Below are positions 1 to 6,373 of a DNA stretch of 14,063 nucleotides, in pieces; positions within the stretch are counted from its first letter, which is position 1; every line of letters starts with the position of its first letter. Both the position numbers and the translations under genes were made by a program. The DNA comes from Synergistaceae bacterium. GTDB taxonomy: Bacteria > Synergistota > Synergistia > Synergistales > Aminobacteriaceae. Where the stretch lies: NCBI GenBank assembly GCA_031289165.1, contig JAITPZ010000166.1:1-14063 (forward strand). Direction: 5' to 3'. Below the pieces are notes generated by a model. That model saw only the letters and a program-made list of their open reading frames with translations, was not told where the DNA came from and ran no database searches.

Positions 1-389
1 ACCAATACCTTTTTTCCCTTTTCCAGTTCCTCGTCGATGCCCTTCGGGTACTCCCTCTTCCCCGTCAGCACCGCCAGCGGCGCTATTTCGCAGTCGTTGA
101 CGACGAGCAGGCCGTCGTCCTTGAGCCAGGGAAGCCAGCGCAGCGCTTCCATCTTCTCGAAAGAAACGAGCATATCGGCGGAATTTTCCTCAATGACCGG
201 CGACTCGACCTCCTCGCCGCCCGGAGCGTATCGAACCTGCGAGGAAACCGAACCGCCCCTCTGGGACATTCCGTGAATCTCGTTCATCTTGACGTCGTTG
301 CCCGCGTCCAGAAGGCCGAGGGTCAGGATTTTACTCGCGAGGATCGTGCCCTGGCCTCCCACGCCCACCAGCAGAATGCTCTTCACCAT
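1..389 (-). CDS. iorB: Indolepyruvate:ferredoxin oxidoreductase beta subunit, partial (C-terminus beyond left edge)
   Basis: This is the beta subunit of the cytoplasmic enzyme that oxidatively decarboxylates aryl pyruvates (from Trp, Phe and Tyr transamination) to aryl-acetyl-CoA and reduces ferredoxin. About 129 residues are visible from the ATG at 389-387; the frame is still open at the window edge, so the 3' end is missing. The N-terminus carries the glycine-rich GVGGQG motif (residues 9-14) and then HGMSQRGG (residues 39-46), both typical of the gamma/beta-type domain of 2-oxoacid:ferredoxin oxidoreductases. The start sits 3 nt after the iorA stop. An AAGGTGG ribosome-binding site lies inside the end of iorA (398-404), so the two genes should be translationally coupled. 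Identity is well supported by motifs and by the neighbour; aryl-pyruvate preference is inferred from family membership. Confidence 0.93.
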   Translation of the reverse strand, partial: MVKSILLVGVGGQGTILASKILTLGLLDAGNDVKMNEIHGMSQRGGSVSSQVRYAPGGEEVESPVIEENSADMLVSFEKMEALRWLPWLKDDGLLVVNDCEIAPLAVLTGKREYPKGIDEELEKGKKVL

Positions 390-392
390 TCC

Positions 393-2189
393 TCACGCCA
401 CCTTCCCAGCGTCGTTTTTTCGTTCGATAGCCTTTTTGGGGCAAATCTGCGCGCACACGCCGCAACCCATGCAATCCGCGGAGCCGATACGGGATTTTTT
501 CTTTCCGGCATCAAACTGAATTGCGGGACAGCCGGCTCTCAGGCACATTTTGCACCCGACGCACACGCCTTCGTCCACCTCGTATTTTCCCGCGAAAGCG
601 TTGTTAAATTCCTGCCTGTCCGCATCTGAAAGTTTTTTGAGCGCGCAGGGCCAGCGCGTGATGATGACGGAGGGGCCCTGCAGGCCCAGCGCCCAATCCA
701 GCGTCCTGCTCACCTCGGCCAGGTCGTTGGGGTTGATGACGGAGACGTTTTTGAACCCCAGCGCACGCGCCACGTTCTCGATATTGATCGCCGCGCCGGG
801 TTCCCCCATGGCCGTGAAGCCCGATCCTGGATTTTCCTGGTGTCCCGTCATTCCCGTAATGCGGTTGTCCATGATGACGTTGACCGTGGGGCTGTTGTTG
901 TAAAGAACATTGATCAGGGAGTTGATGCCCGTGTGGAAAAACGTCGAATCGCCAATGATGGAAACGACCCTCGTTTTATTGTCCGGCTTCATGTCGAACA
1001 CAAGCTGCGCCCCGTGGCCGCAGCTGACGCCGGAGCCCATGCAGAGGTTGAAATCCACCGTCTCGAAGGGCAGGTCGAAAGCCAGCGCGTAACATCCGAT
1101 GTCCCCCGCCACAAAAAGATTCTTTCTTTTTCCGAGTTCGTAAAAAAATCCCCGATGAGGGCAGCCGGCGCAGAACATGGGCGGTCTGGGCAACACCATC
1201 GACATGTCCGGCTTTTCTCTTTGCGGCGCGAGGGAGCCGAGGCATCGCCGAATCACGTCGGGCGTCATTTCTCCGTTGTAAGGGAACGTGTCCTTTCCGA
1301 TACAGGGGATGCCCAGGAGCTTTACCGCCTCCTCGATGTAGGGATCATTTTCCTCGATGACGTAAATCTTCTTTACCCGGCCGGCAAAATCCCGAATTTT
1401 CTTCTCCGGCAGAGGCCAGGTGAACCCCAGTTTCAGATAGGAGGCCCCTGAACCGAACACCTCGCGGGCATATCGGCAGCAGGCCCCGCTCGCGATGACC
1501 CCTGTCTCCGAGTCGTTGTCCACCACGTAATTGAGAGGGGTTTCCTCAGAAAAGGAACTCAATTTCTTCGCCCGCTCCTCGACTCTTACCCGCATGGCCC
1601 GGGCATAAAACGGCACGGTCATGCGCTTCGGAATATTTTTGACGTAATCCCTGATCGGAACTTCCCGCCTCTCCCCGCACTCGACGACGCTTTTCGAATG
1701 ACAAATTCGCGTCGTCGTCCGGAAGAGAACCGGCGTATCGTACCGCTCACTGATCTCCAGAGCGTCCCTGACCATGTCCTTCGATTCCTGACTGTCGGAG
1801 GGCTCCAGCATGGGGATTTTTGCAAATTTTGCATAGTTGCGATTATCCTGTTCGTTTTGAGAGGAGTGCTGCCCCGGTTCGTCCGCCGTCACCAGAACCA
1901 GCCCGCCGTCCACGCCCACATAAGCGTGGGTCATAAGCGCGTCGGCGGCGACGTTGACCCCCACGTGTTTCATGGAGGCTATCGCCCTCGCCCCCGCAAA
2001 AGAGGCTCCGATAGCCCCCTCCAGAGCCACCTTCTCGTTGGGCGCCCACTCGGAATGGATCTCCCCGTACGCTGAGAGATTTTCCAGAATTTCCGTACTC
2101 GGAGTTCCCGGGTACGCGGAGGCGAACCGCACTCCAGCCTCATAAGCCCCTCGCGCGATCGCCTCATTGCCTGTCAGCAGCTTCTTCAT
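393..2189 (-). CDS. iorA: Indolepyruvate:ferredoxin oxidoreductase alpha subunit
   Basis: This is the large catalytic subunit, which binds thiamine diphosphate and two 4Fe-4S clusters and works with IorB on aryl pyruvates. The protein is 598 residues, normal for the family. It starts MKKLLTGNEAIARGAYEAG, followed by the pyrimidine-domain motif AYPGTPSTEI. The ThDP-binding part contains GDSTFFHTGINSLINV and MDNRITGMTGHQENPG. The C-terminus is a ferredoxin domain with Cys at 543, 546, 549 and 554 (CVGCKMCLRAGCP) and at 573, 576, 579 and 583 (CMGCGVCAQICP). I chose the ATG at 2189-2187 because a GGGGGA ribosome-binding site precedes it and family proteins begin at this point. An in-frame upstream start at 2261 would add 24 residues that look like untranslated leader. 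iorB follows after 3 nt. No broken motif is seen. Confidence 0.96.
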   Translation of the reverse strand: MKKLLTGNEAIARGAYEAGVRFASAYPGTPSTEILENLSAYGEIHSEWAPNEKVALEGAIGASFAGARAIASMKHVGVNVAADALMTHAYVGVDGGLVLVTADEPGQHSSQNEQDNRNYAKFAKIPMLEPSDSQESKDMVRDALEISERYDTPVLFRTTTRICHSKSVVECGERREVPIRDYVKNIPKRMTVPFYARAMRVRVEERAKKLSSFSEETPLNYVVDNDSETGVIASGACCRYAREVFGSGASYLKLGFTWPLPEKKIRDFAGRVKKIYVIEENDPYIEEAVKLLGIPCIGKDTFPYNGEMTPDVIRRCLGSLAPQREKPDMSMVLPRPPMFCAGCPHRGFFYELGKRKNLFVAGDIGCYALAFDLPFETVDFNLCMGSGVSCGHGAQLVFDMKPDNKTRVVSIIGDSTFFHTGINSLINVLYNNSPTVNVIMDNRITGMTGHQENPGSGFTAMGEPGAAINIENVARALGFKNVSVINPNDLAEVSRTLDWALGLQGPSVIITRWPCALKKLSDADRQEFNNAFAGKYEVDEGVCVGCKMCLRAGCPAIQFDAGKKKSRIGSADCMGCGVCAQICPKKAIERKNDAGKVA

Positions 2190-2281
2190 TTCTATCCCCC
2201 AAAATTTAAAGATTGGCCTTGCCGATTGAACGCAGATTCCCGAACCAAAAATTTTGCGCAACGCGCAGGTTCCCTAAGGAC

Positions 2282-2310
2282 ATTATAAGAGATGACGGTC
2301 CGCTTCACCA
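2282..2310 (-). promoter_or_regulatory. Candidate sigma70 promoter for iorAB
   Basis: Read on the minus strand there is a perfect -10 box TATAAT (2287-2282). A weak -35-like TGGTGA (2310-2305) lies 17 nt upstream. Transcription would begin near 2275, leaving a leader of about 85 nt before iorA. The -10 is convincing and the -35 is poor, so an activator or an extended element may be needed. Confidence 0.4.
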
Positions 2311-2318
2311 GGGTTTAA

Positions 2319-2334
2319 CCTGCCTGCCTGCCTG
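2319..2334. repeat. Four tandem CCTG units in the divergent intergenic region
   Basis: Four perfect CCTG tetranucleotides are followed at once by ACAGGC, so the last units can also pair as GCCTG-CCTGA-CAGGC. The repeat lies just upstream of the weak iorA -35 candidate and about 70 nt upstream of the rightward promoter. The copy number is too low to claim phase variation. Confidence 0.5.
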
Positions 2335-2360
2335 ACAGGCCGATAAATCGCCGCGGATCA

Positions 2361-2386
2361 CCCCGCCCTCTGAACCGGGCTCGGGG
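2361..2386. other. GC-rich imperfect hairpin in the divergent intergenic region
   Basis: CCCCG at 2361-2365 pairs with CGGGG at 2382-2386, and the adjacent CCC and GGG extend the stem with a 2-nt bulge. It sits 20 bp upstream of the -35 box at 2407. There is no T-run after it on either strand, so it does not look like an intrinsic terminator. A role as a protein-binding site is possible but unproven. Confidence 0.35.
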
Positions 2387-2406
2387 AGCTTCACCCGCGC
2401 GGCTCC

Positions 2407-2434
2407 TTGACAGCAATTTTTTTTGATTTAAAAT
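2407..2434 (+). promoter_or_regulatory. Sigma70-type promoter for the DUF4198/NusG-II/apbE operon
   Basis: A perfect -35 TTGACA (2407-2412) is followed after 16 nt by TAAAAT (2429-2434), one mismatch from the -10 consensus, with an A/T-rich spacer. Transcription would start near 2441. A second TATAAT (2453-2458) lies downstream without a good -35. A GGAGG ribosome-binding site (2517-2521) precedes the ATG at 2531 by 9 nt. Confidence 0.65.
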
Positions 2435-2530
2435 GTTAGTCTGAACAAACAATATAATATTCCAGCATCTTTAAACGAAACAGGCATTAAAACGGTTTAC
2501 ACAAAATTTTTCATATGGAGGTTTTCAGCT

Positions 2531-4141
2531 ATGAGGGTTTTTAGTATGAACAACAAAACATTTTTATCGCGCCGTTCGCCGCGCATCACGGCCCTCTTTT
2601 TATGGGCATTTTTCTTCGTGCTCGTTTTCGCTCCACCTTTGAGCGCCCACACGCACATGGCCTTCCCCGAATGGAATTCCGCTCCCGCGGGGGCGAAGGT
2701 GAAAATCGTGTCGTCGCTTTCCGAGCCCCTGCCGACGCCCGATTACTCCGCTTACGAGCTTGGGGGCACGGTATCCGGCTTTGTTCTGAATCCCGATGGA
2801 AGCAGGACGGACTTGCCCGGGTTCGTTCCCTTCGACACCAGAACCGGAAAAACGTACACAAAGGCCGAGCTTGACGCCATAGACCCCGAGCGGATCCACG
2901 ACACGGTGAACGGCAATCTGACGTACGCCCCGATAGCGAGCAGTGCCGGCACGTCCGTCGTCGCCGCCACGATGAGCTTCGGAACAACCGTCTGCTTCGC
3001 CAAAACGTTCATCAACATAAAGAACGACGATAACCTCAAACGCATCGTCGGCGACAATACCGGCATGGAGCTCGTACCCGTGACGAACATCGCGGGCGAG
3101 GACTCGAAGGCCCGGTTCAGGCTGTACTTCAAAGGCGCTCCGCATGGAGGCGCAGCGGTTCGGGTGAGTTTCAACGGCTGTGCGGATTACGAGATCGACC
3201 CCGATCAACCGGTCATGGCGGAGGCGACGACCGGCGCGTCGGGAGAGGTCGAGCTGCCGATGCCGGATAAGAACACGGATTGCTACATCTTCGCCGAAGC
3301 GGAGATCGACGAGACCCGATACCGCGCTTCTCTCCATTTTCACTTCGGTGAGGAGGAAACGGCTCCGGAGGACCTTGCGGGCCTCATTATGGCTCCCGGC
3401 CGGAACAGTACGGATCTGACGTTCGCCGTGGAAATGGGAGCGTTCGCCGTGCACTGGCTGGAGTCGATGGACTTTTCATGGATTCAGTTTCTGGTCTCCG
3501 AGCCGAAGGGTTCGGCTGCAAACATCACCGGGGAAGAGGGGCAAATCGGAGGCAACAGCGGATACTCGTTCACGATTCCGACGGATTCGACGGTCGGAAA
3601 TCTGAGACCCATCATTGGCGCTTACGCGATGAACCTGGTGTTCACTCCGGATAATCTCGGTCAGGAGAGGTACGACGAGATCGTAAGGCAGGCCGGCGCT
3701 GGCGAAGGAGGGACTCTCCTGCCGGGCGGGATCTTCGTGCCCGATCCAGGGTTCCTCGGCCGCAACGGCCTTCACCTCATGGCGCGTTTCGCGGACGGAG
3801 CCGTGGAGGATCTCTCCGATGTTTTCCAGTGCTATTTCTTCCTCGAAAATTCGGAGAGCGGTTCTTTCGGCGCTCTGGTCGGAGGACTGTTCGCCGACTC
3901 CCCCACAGTCGATGGAAAACATTACGACGTGCGCACCGCCACAGACCCGGACAACCCGGAGGAGAGCGATGTTCTTCCATTTATCTTCGACGGTAAACCG
4001 GACGGCGTCGTTCAGGGCGAGTTCTGGGTCAGCGCGGGGTCCGGATCGGGTAAAAACGGCGGGGGCGGTTGTTCCACAGGCTCTTCCCTTTCGGCTCTTG
4101 CCGTTGCCCTGTTCGCTTTTACGGCGAGGCGTAAAAGATAA
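2531..4141 (+). CDS. Secreted DUF4198-like protein with Synergist-CTERM sorting tail
   Basis: The 536-residue protein has a basic N-terminus and a hydrophobic signal peptide ending LSA-HTHM, so cleavage after Ala39 would leave His40 and His42 at the mature N-terminus. The middle resembles DUF4198, the family of periplasmic proteins linked to Ni/Co uptake: a segment with AKTFINI, then GMELVPVTN, then RFRLYFKGAPHGGAAVRVSF, and later a SLHFHFG strand. The C-terminus (GGGGC with Cys514, hydrophobic segment, RRKR) is a Synergist-CTERM signal, which predicts transfer to the cell surface after processing. Metal binding is an inference from the family and from the His-rich mature N-terminus. The ATG at 2531 was chosen for its well-spaced GGAGG; an in-frame ATG at 2546 would also keep the signal peptide. 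No terminator is seen before the next gene, so it may head the operon. Confidence 0.75.
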   Translation: MRVFSMNNKTFLSRRSPRITALFLWAFFFVLVFAPPLSAHTHMAFPEWNSAPAGAKVKIVSSLSEPLPTPDYSAYELGGTVSGFVLNPDGSRTDLPGFVPFDTRTGKTYTKAELDAIDPERIHDTVNGNLTYAPIASSAGTSVVAATMSFGTTVCFAKTFINIKNDDNLKRIVGDNTGMELVPVTNIAGEDSKARFRLYFKGAPHGGAAVRVSFNGCADYEIDPDQPVMAEATTGASGEVELPMPDKNTDCYIFAEAEIDETRYRASLHFHFGEEETAPEDLAGLIMAPGRNSTDLTFAVEMGAFAVHWLESMDFSWIQFLVSEPKGSAANITGEEGQIGGNSGYSFTIPTDSTVGNLRPIIGAYAMNLVFTPDNLGQERYDEIVRQAGAGEGGTLLPGGIFVPDPGFLGRNGLHLMARFADGAVEDLSDVFQCYFFLENSESGSFGALVGGLFADSPTVDGKHYDVRTATDPDNPEESDVLPFIFDGKPDGVVQGEFWVSAGSGSGKNGGGGCSTGSSLSALAVALFAFTARRKR

Positions 4142-4257
4142 ATCAGCATAAAGCGTTTTCAAACGACAGAAAATTTTTTGCCGGGCGTGACCTTTTACTG
4201 GTATCGGGCCTCCTCCTCGCCGTCTCCTTATTTTATTTTTACACGACGCGCCGGACG
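4138..4257 (+). other. In-frame coding-like extension upstream of the NusG-II GTG start
   Basis: The reading frame of the next gene stays open back to 4135. From about 4168 it encodes RKFFAGRDLLLVSGLLLAVS followed by LFYFYTTRR, a typical basic stretch plus membrane anchor for NusG-domain-II proteins. No ATG, GTG or TTG occurs in this part of the frame. The candidates are CTG at 4198 and ATA at 4138; the latter overlaps the upstream TAA and lies 8 nt after a GAGG at 4126-4129. This segment is probably translated in the living cell or was in its ancestor. Confidence 0.6.
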
Positions 4258-4539
4258 GTGAAGGGCGAGCGGTACATCGAGATCGCCGTGGACGGCCAGG
4301 TGAGGACTACGGCCGCTCTTGGTGAAAACGGGCTTTTCACCCCCGAGGGTCTGCCGGCCGTGGAAATTGCCGTTCGGGATGGGGCCGTTGGGTTCGTGCG
4401 CTCCGATTGCCCGGACAAAATATGCGTCCACACGGGTTTTTTGTCGATACCGGGACAGTCGGCCGTCTGCCTCCCCAACAGGGTCGTCGTCCGCATCGTG
4501 GCCCATGAGGAAGAAGCTCCCGACAGCATGATTTATTGA
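4258..4539 (+). CDS. NusG domain II-containing membrane-anchored protein (start uncertain)
   Basis: From the first canonical start (GTG at 4258) this is a 93-residue protein consisting of a NusG domain II. The family signature is clear: SDCPDKICVHTG, then a turn, then GQSAVCLPNRVVV, with the paired CPxxxC and the CLPN cysteine. Family members normally have one N-terminal membrane helix that displays the domain outside the cytoplasm. That helix is encoded here just upstream, in frame, but without an ATG, GTG or TTG. No ribosome-binding site precedes the GTG, so I think the true protein starts further up. Such proteins commonly sit beside Gx-transporter and ApbE genes, as here, and are thought to take part in membrane-linked redox or flavin processes. 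The exact role is unknown. The gene could also be a recent pseudogene that has lost its start. Confidence 0.8.
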   Translation: MKGERYIEIAVDGQVRTTAALGENGLFTPEGLPAVEIAVRDGAVGFVRSDCPDKICVHTGFLSIPGQSAVCLPNRVVVRIVAHEEEAPDSMIY

Positions 4540-4566
4540 AAAATTAAAATAATTTCAGGAGATCGT

Positions 4567-5115
4567 ATGAAAAAATTCACAGCGCTCCAAATCACGACGC
4601 TCGGGCTCATGCTGTCGATGATATTCGTGCTTTCCACGCTGGAGGGGGCGCTGTTTCCCCTGCCGTTCCACATGCGTTTCGGGCTCTCGAACGTGGTGAC
4701 GATGTATGCGCTTTTTTTTATGGGTAAACGCGCCGCGTTGACGCTCACGGCGATGAAGTCCCTGTCCGTTCTGCTGACGAGAGGCCCCATCGCGGGCCTG
4801 CTGAGTCTGAGCGGCGGGATGCTTTCGCTGCTGGCGATCGCGCTCCTTGCGACCGCCTGGCGGGGCGCCTCGTACTTTCTCCTCAGCGTCGCGGGCGCCG
4901 TCACGCACAACATGGCGCAGCTCGCCGTCGCGTCGTGGCTGGCGTCGACCAACCTGCTGTTCTTTCTGCTCCCCCTGATGGCGGGAGCGGGGATTCTGGC
5001 CGGCAGCCTCACGGCCGTGCTGCTCCGCGTCGTGATGCCGCTCTTCAAAAACCTGCCCTTCGACAGGGGCGTTTCTTTCGGAGACGGGCAGAGTACGCGG
5101 GTCTCGCGGACATGA
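4567..5115 (+). CDS. Gx transporter family protein (Hpre_diP_synt_I, heptaprenyl diphosphate synthase component I-like)
   Basis: A 182-residue, very hydrophobic protein with about five or six predicted membrane helices. The start region (ALQITTLGLMLSMIFVLSTL), the segment RFGLSNVVTMYALFFMG and the SLSGGMLSL and GAVTHNMAQL motifs are characteristic of the Hpre_diP_synt_I/Gx family. Despite the old name these proteins look like ECF-type substrate-binding membrane proteins rather than prenyl synthases, and the substrate is not established. An AGGAG (4557-4561) precedes the ATG by 5 nt. The stop overlaps the next start as ATGA (5112-5115), so it is translationally coupled to apbE. With NusG-II and ApbE on either side, a role in supplying an envelope flavin or quinone-type redox module is plausible but inferred. 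Confidence 0.85.
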   Translation: MKKFTALQITTLGLMLSMIFVLSTLEGALFPLPFHMRFGLSNVVTMYALFFMGKRAALTLTAMKSLSVLLTRGPIAGLLSLSGGMLSLLAIALLATAWRGASYFLLSVAGAVTHNMAQLAVASWLASTNLLFFLLPLMAGAGILAGSLTAVLLRVVMPLFKNLPFDRGVSFGDGQSTRVSRT

Positions 5116-6233
5116 ACCGCCGCCTGGGGCACATTGCCGCCACCCTTGCGCTCGTGGCGCTCGCCCTCTTTGCCGCGCGAATGGGGAACGGGGACGGCAG
5201 CGCGCGGGAAGCGAAAAAATTTTCCGTGGAGTTTTTCGACACGTTCGACACGCTCGTCTCGTTCACCGCTTTCACAAAGGACGAGATCGAGTTCGAGGGA
5301 TACGCGCGCGTCGTCCACGACGAGATGCTGCGCCTGCACCGGCTGTTCGACATCTATCACGACCACGACGGACTGGTCGGCATGAAGGCGATCAACGACG
5401 CCGCCGGAGGCGTTCCCCTTTCGGTCGACGCCTCGATCGCGGACCTTCTGGAGATCGCGAAGGACGCTTACGAGGACACCGGCGGGGCGGTCAACGTGAC
5501 GCTGGGGCCGGTTCTGAAAATCTGGCACGACCATCGCGACAGGGCGCCGGCGAACAGCGGGGACGCCCCGATCCCCTCCCTCGAAGAGCTTCAGGCGGCC
5601 GCGACGCACGTCTCCGCCTCGGACATCCTGATCGATCGCGAACATTCCACTGTCCTTCTGCGTCACGCCGACATGAGGCTCGACGTCGGGGCGGCGGCGA
5701 AGGGCTACGCGGTGCAAAAAGCCGTCGAGCTCCTCCGGGACGCCGGCCTGAAGTCCGGTTTGATCAACGCGGGGGGGAATGTCGTCATCATTGGCCCCCC
5801 GCTGGACGGGCGTGAAAGCTGGAACATCGGCGTCCGCGCTCCCGACCTGGAAGAATTGCGGCCGGCGGAGTCGAAGCTGCTGGACGTCCTGTACCTCTCG
5901 GACGGAGCGGCGGTCACAAGCGGAAGCGATCAGCGTTATTTTACGTCCGGGGGCCGGCGTTACCACCACATTATCGACCCGGAGACGCTGTTTCCCGCCG
6001 AAAACGTGAGGTCCGTCACGGTCCGTCACCCGAACTCCACGGTGGCCGACATTCTCTCGACAGCCGCCTTCGTCCTCCCGCCGGACAGGGCGCGAGCGCT
6101 GATCGCCCGTCACGGCGCGGAGGCGCTGTGGGTGACGGGCGATGGAAAGAAGCTGGCGACGCCCGGATATCTGGCCAGGTCGCAGCTTGTCAGGAGCGCG
6201 GACGCGGCGAAGGGGGGCGCGGCGGAACCCTGA
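5112..6233 (+). CDS. apbE: FAD:protein FMN transferase (ApbE family)
   Basis: ApbE transfers FMN from FAD onto Ser/Thr of extracytoplasmic redox proteins, using Mg2+. The 373-residue protein has a single N-terminal hydrophobic segment (about residues 9-22) without a lipobox Cys, so it is probably membrane-anchored and faces outward. Family motifs are intact: LDVGAAAKGYA (Asp191 to Ala200), INAGGNV (Asn219 region), TSGSDQRYF (269-277), YHHIIDPET (284-292), and the metal-site segment ADILSTAAF with Asp313 and Thr317. I chose the ATG at 5112, which overlaps the preceding stop by 4 nt, over longer in-frame extensions that lie entirely inside the upstream gene. No obvious flavinylation-target protein (NqrC/RnfG/FMN-bind type) is encoded in the window, so its substrate must lie elsewhere. 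Confidence 0.94.
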   Translation: MNRRLGHIAATLALVALALFAARMGNGDGSAREAKKFSVEFFDTFDTLVSFTAFTKDEIEFEGYARVVHDEMLRLHRLFDIYHDHDGLVGMKAINDAAGGVPLSVDASIADLLEIAKDAYEDTGGAVNVTLGPVLKIWHDHRDRAPANSGDAPIPSLEELQAAATHVSASDILIDREHSTVLLRHADMRLDVGAAAKGYAVQKAVELLRDAGLKSGLINAGGNVVIIGPPLDGRESWNIGVRAPDLEELRPAESKLLDVLYLSDGAAVTSGSDQRYFTSGGRRYHHIIDPETLFPAENVRSVTVRHPNSTVADILSTAAFVLPPDRARALIARHGAEALWVTGDGKKLATPGYLARSQLVRSADAAKGGAAEP

Positions 6234-6243
6234 ATACACGAAG

Positions 6244-6306
6244 ATGAATGAGTATGAGAATGAGAATGAGAATGAGGATAAGGAAAACGAGCCGGTGACG
6301 GTTTGA
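6244..6306 (+). repeat. TGAGAA hexamer repeat forming a 20-codon Glu/Asn-rich mini-ORF
   Basis: Units at 6255, 6261 and 6267 are perfect TGAGAA copies, flanked by the variants TGAGTA (6249) and TGAGGA (6273). An ATG at 6244 reads through the repeat as M-N-E-Y-(EN)3-E-D-K and ends at TGA 6304-6306. There is no clear ribosome-binding site, so translation is doubtful. The repeat lies in the 140-bp gap after apbE. Confidence 0.45.
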
Positions 6307-6339
6307 ATGGCGGTGGTGAGCTGTTTTACTCACAAACCG
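6299..6339 (+). promoter_or_regulatory. Leader hairpin before the choice-of-anchor-Q protein gene
   Basis: CGGTTT (6299-6304) pairs with AAACCG (6334-6339) and GTGAG (6316-6320) pairs with CTCAC (6329-6333). This gives an 11-bp stem interrupted by one bulge on the left arm, with an 8-nt loop. A small CCCT/AGGG hairpin follows before the ribosome-binding site GAGG (6361-6364). No T-run follows, so it is more likely a leader structure than a terminator. Confidence 0.35.
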
Positions 6340-6373
6340 ACCCTGACGAGAGGGTTATCAGAGGTGTCATAAG

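Noticed and set aside
2190..2261. N-terminal extension of iorA to an upstream in-frame start at 2261
   Set aside because: The extra 24 residues precede the conserved family start, and a GGGGGA ribosome-binding site sits directly before the ATG at 2189.
2319..2334. (CCTG)4 as a phase-variable repeat switching iorA or the DUF4198 gene
   Set aside because: Four units are too few to be expected to slip often, and the repeat does not lie within a promoter spacer.
4533..6239. 568-codon open frame on the minus strand across the Gx-transporter and apbE genes
   Set aside because: It lies opposite two clear, overlapping genes with intact family motifs, and has no domain or ribosome-binding site of its own.
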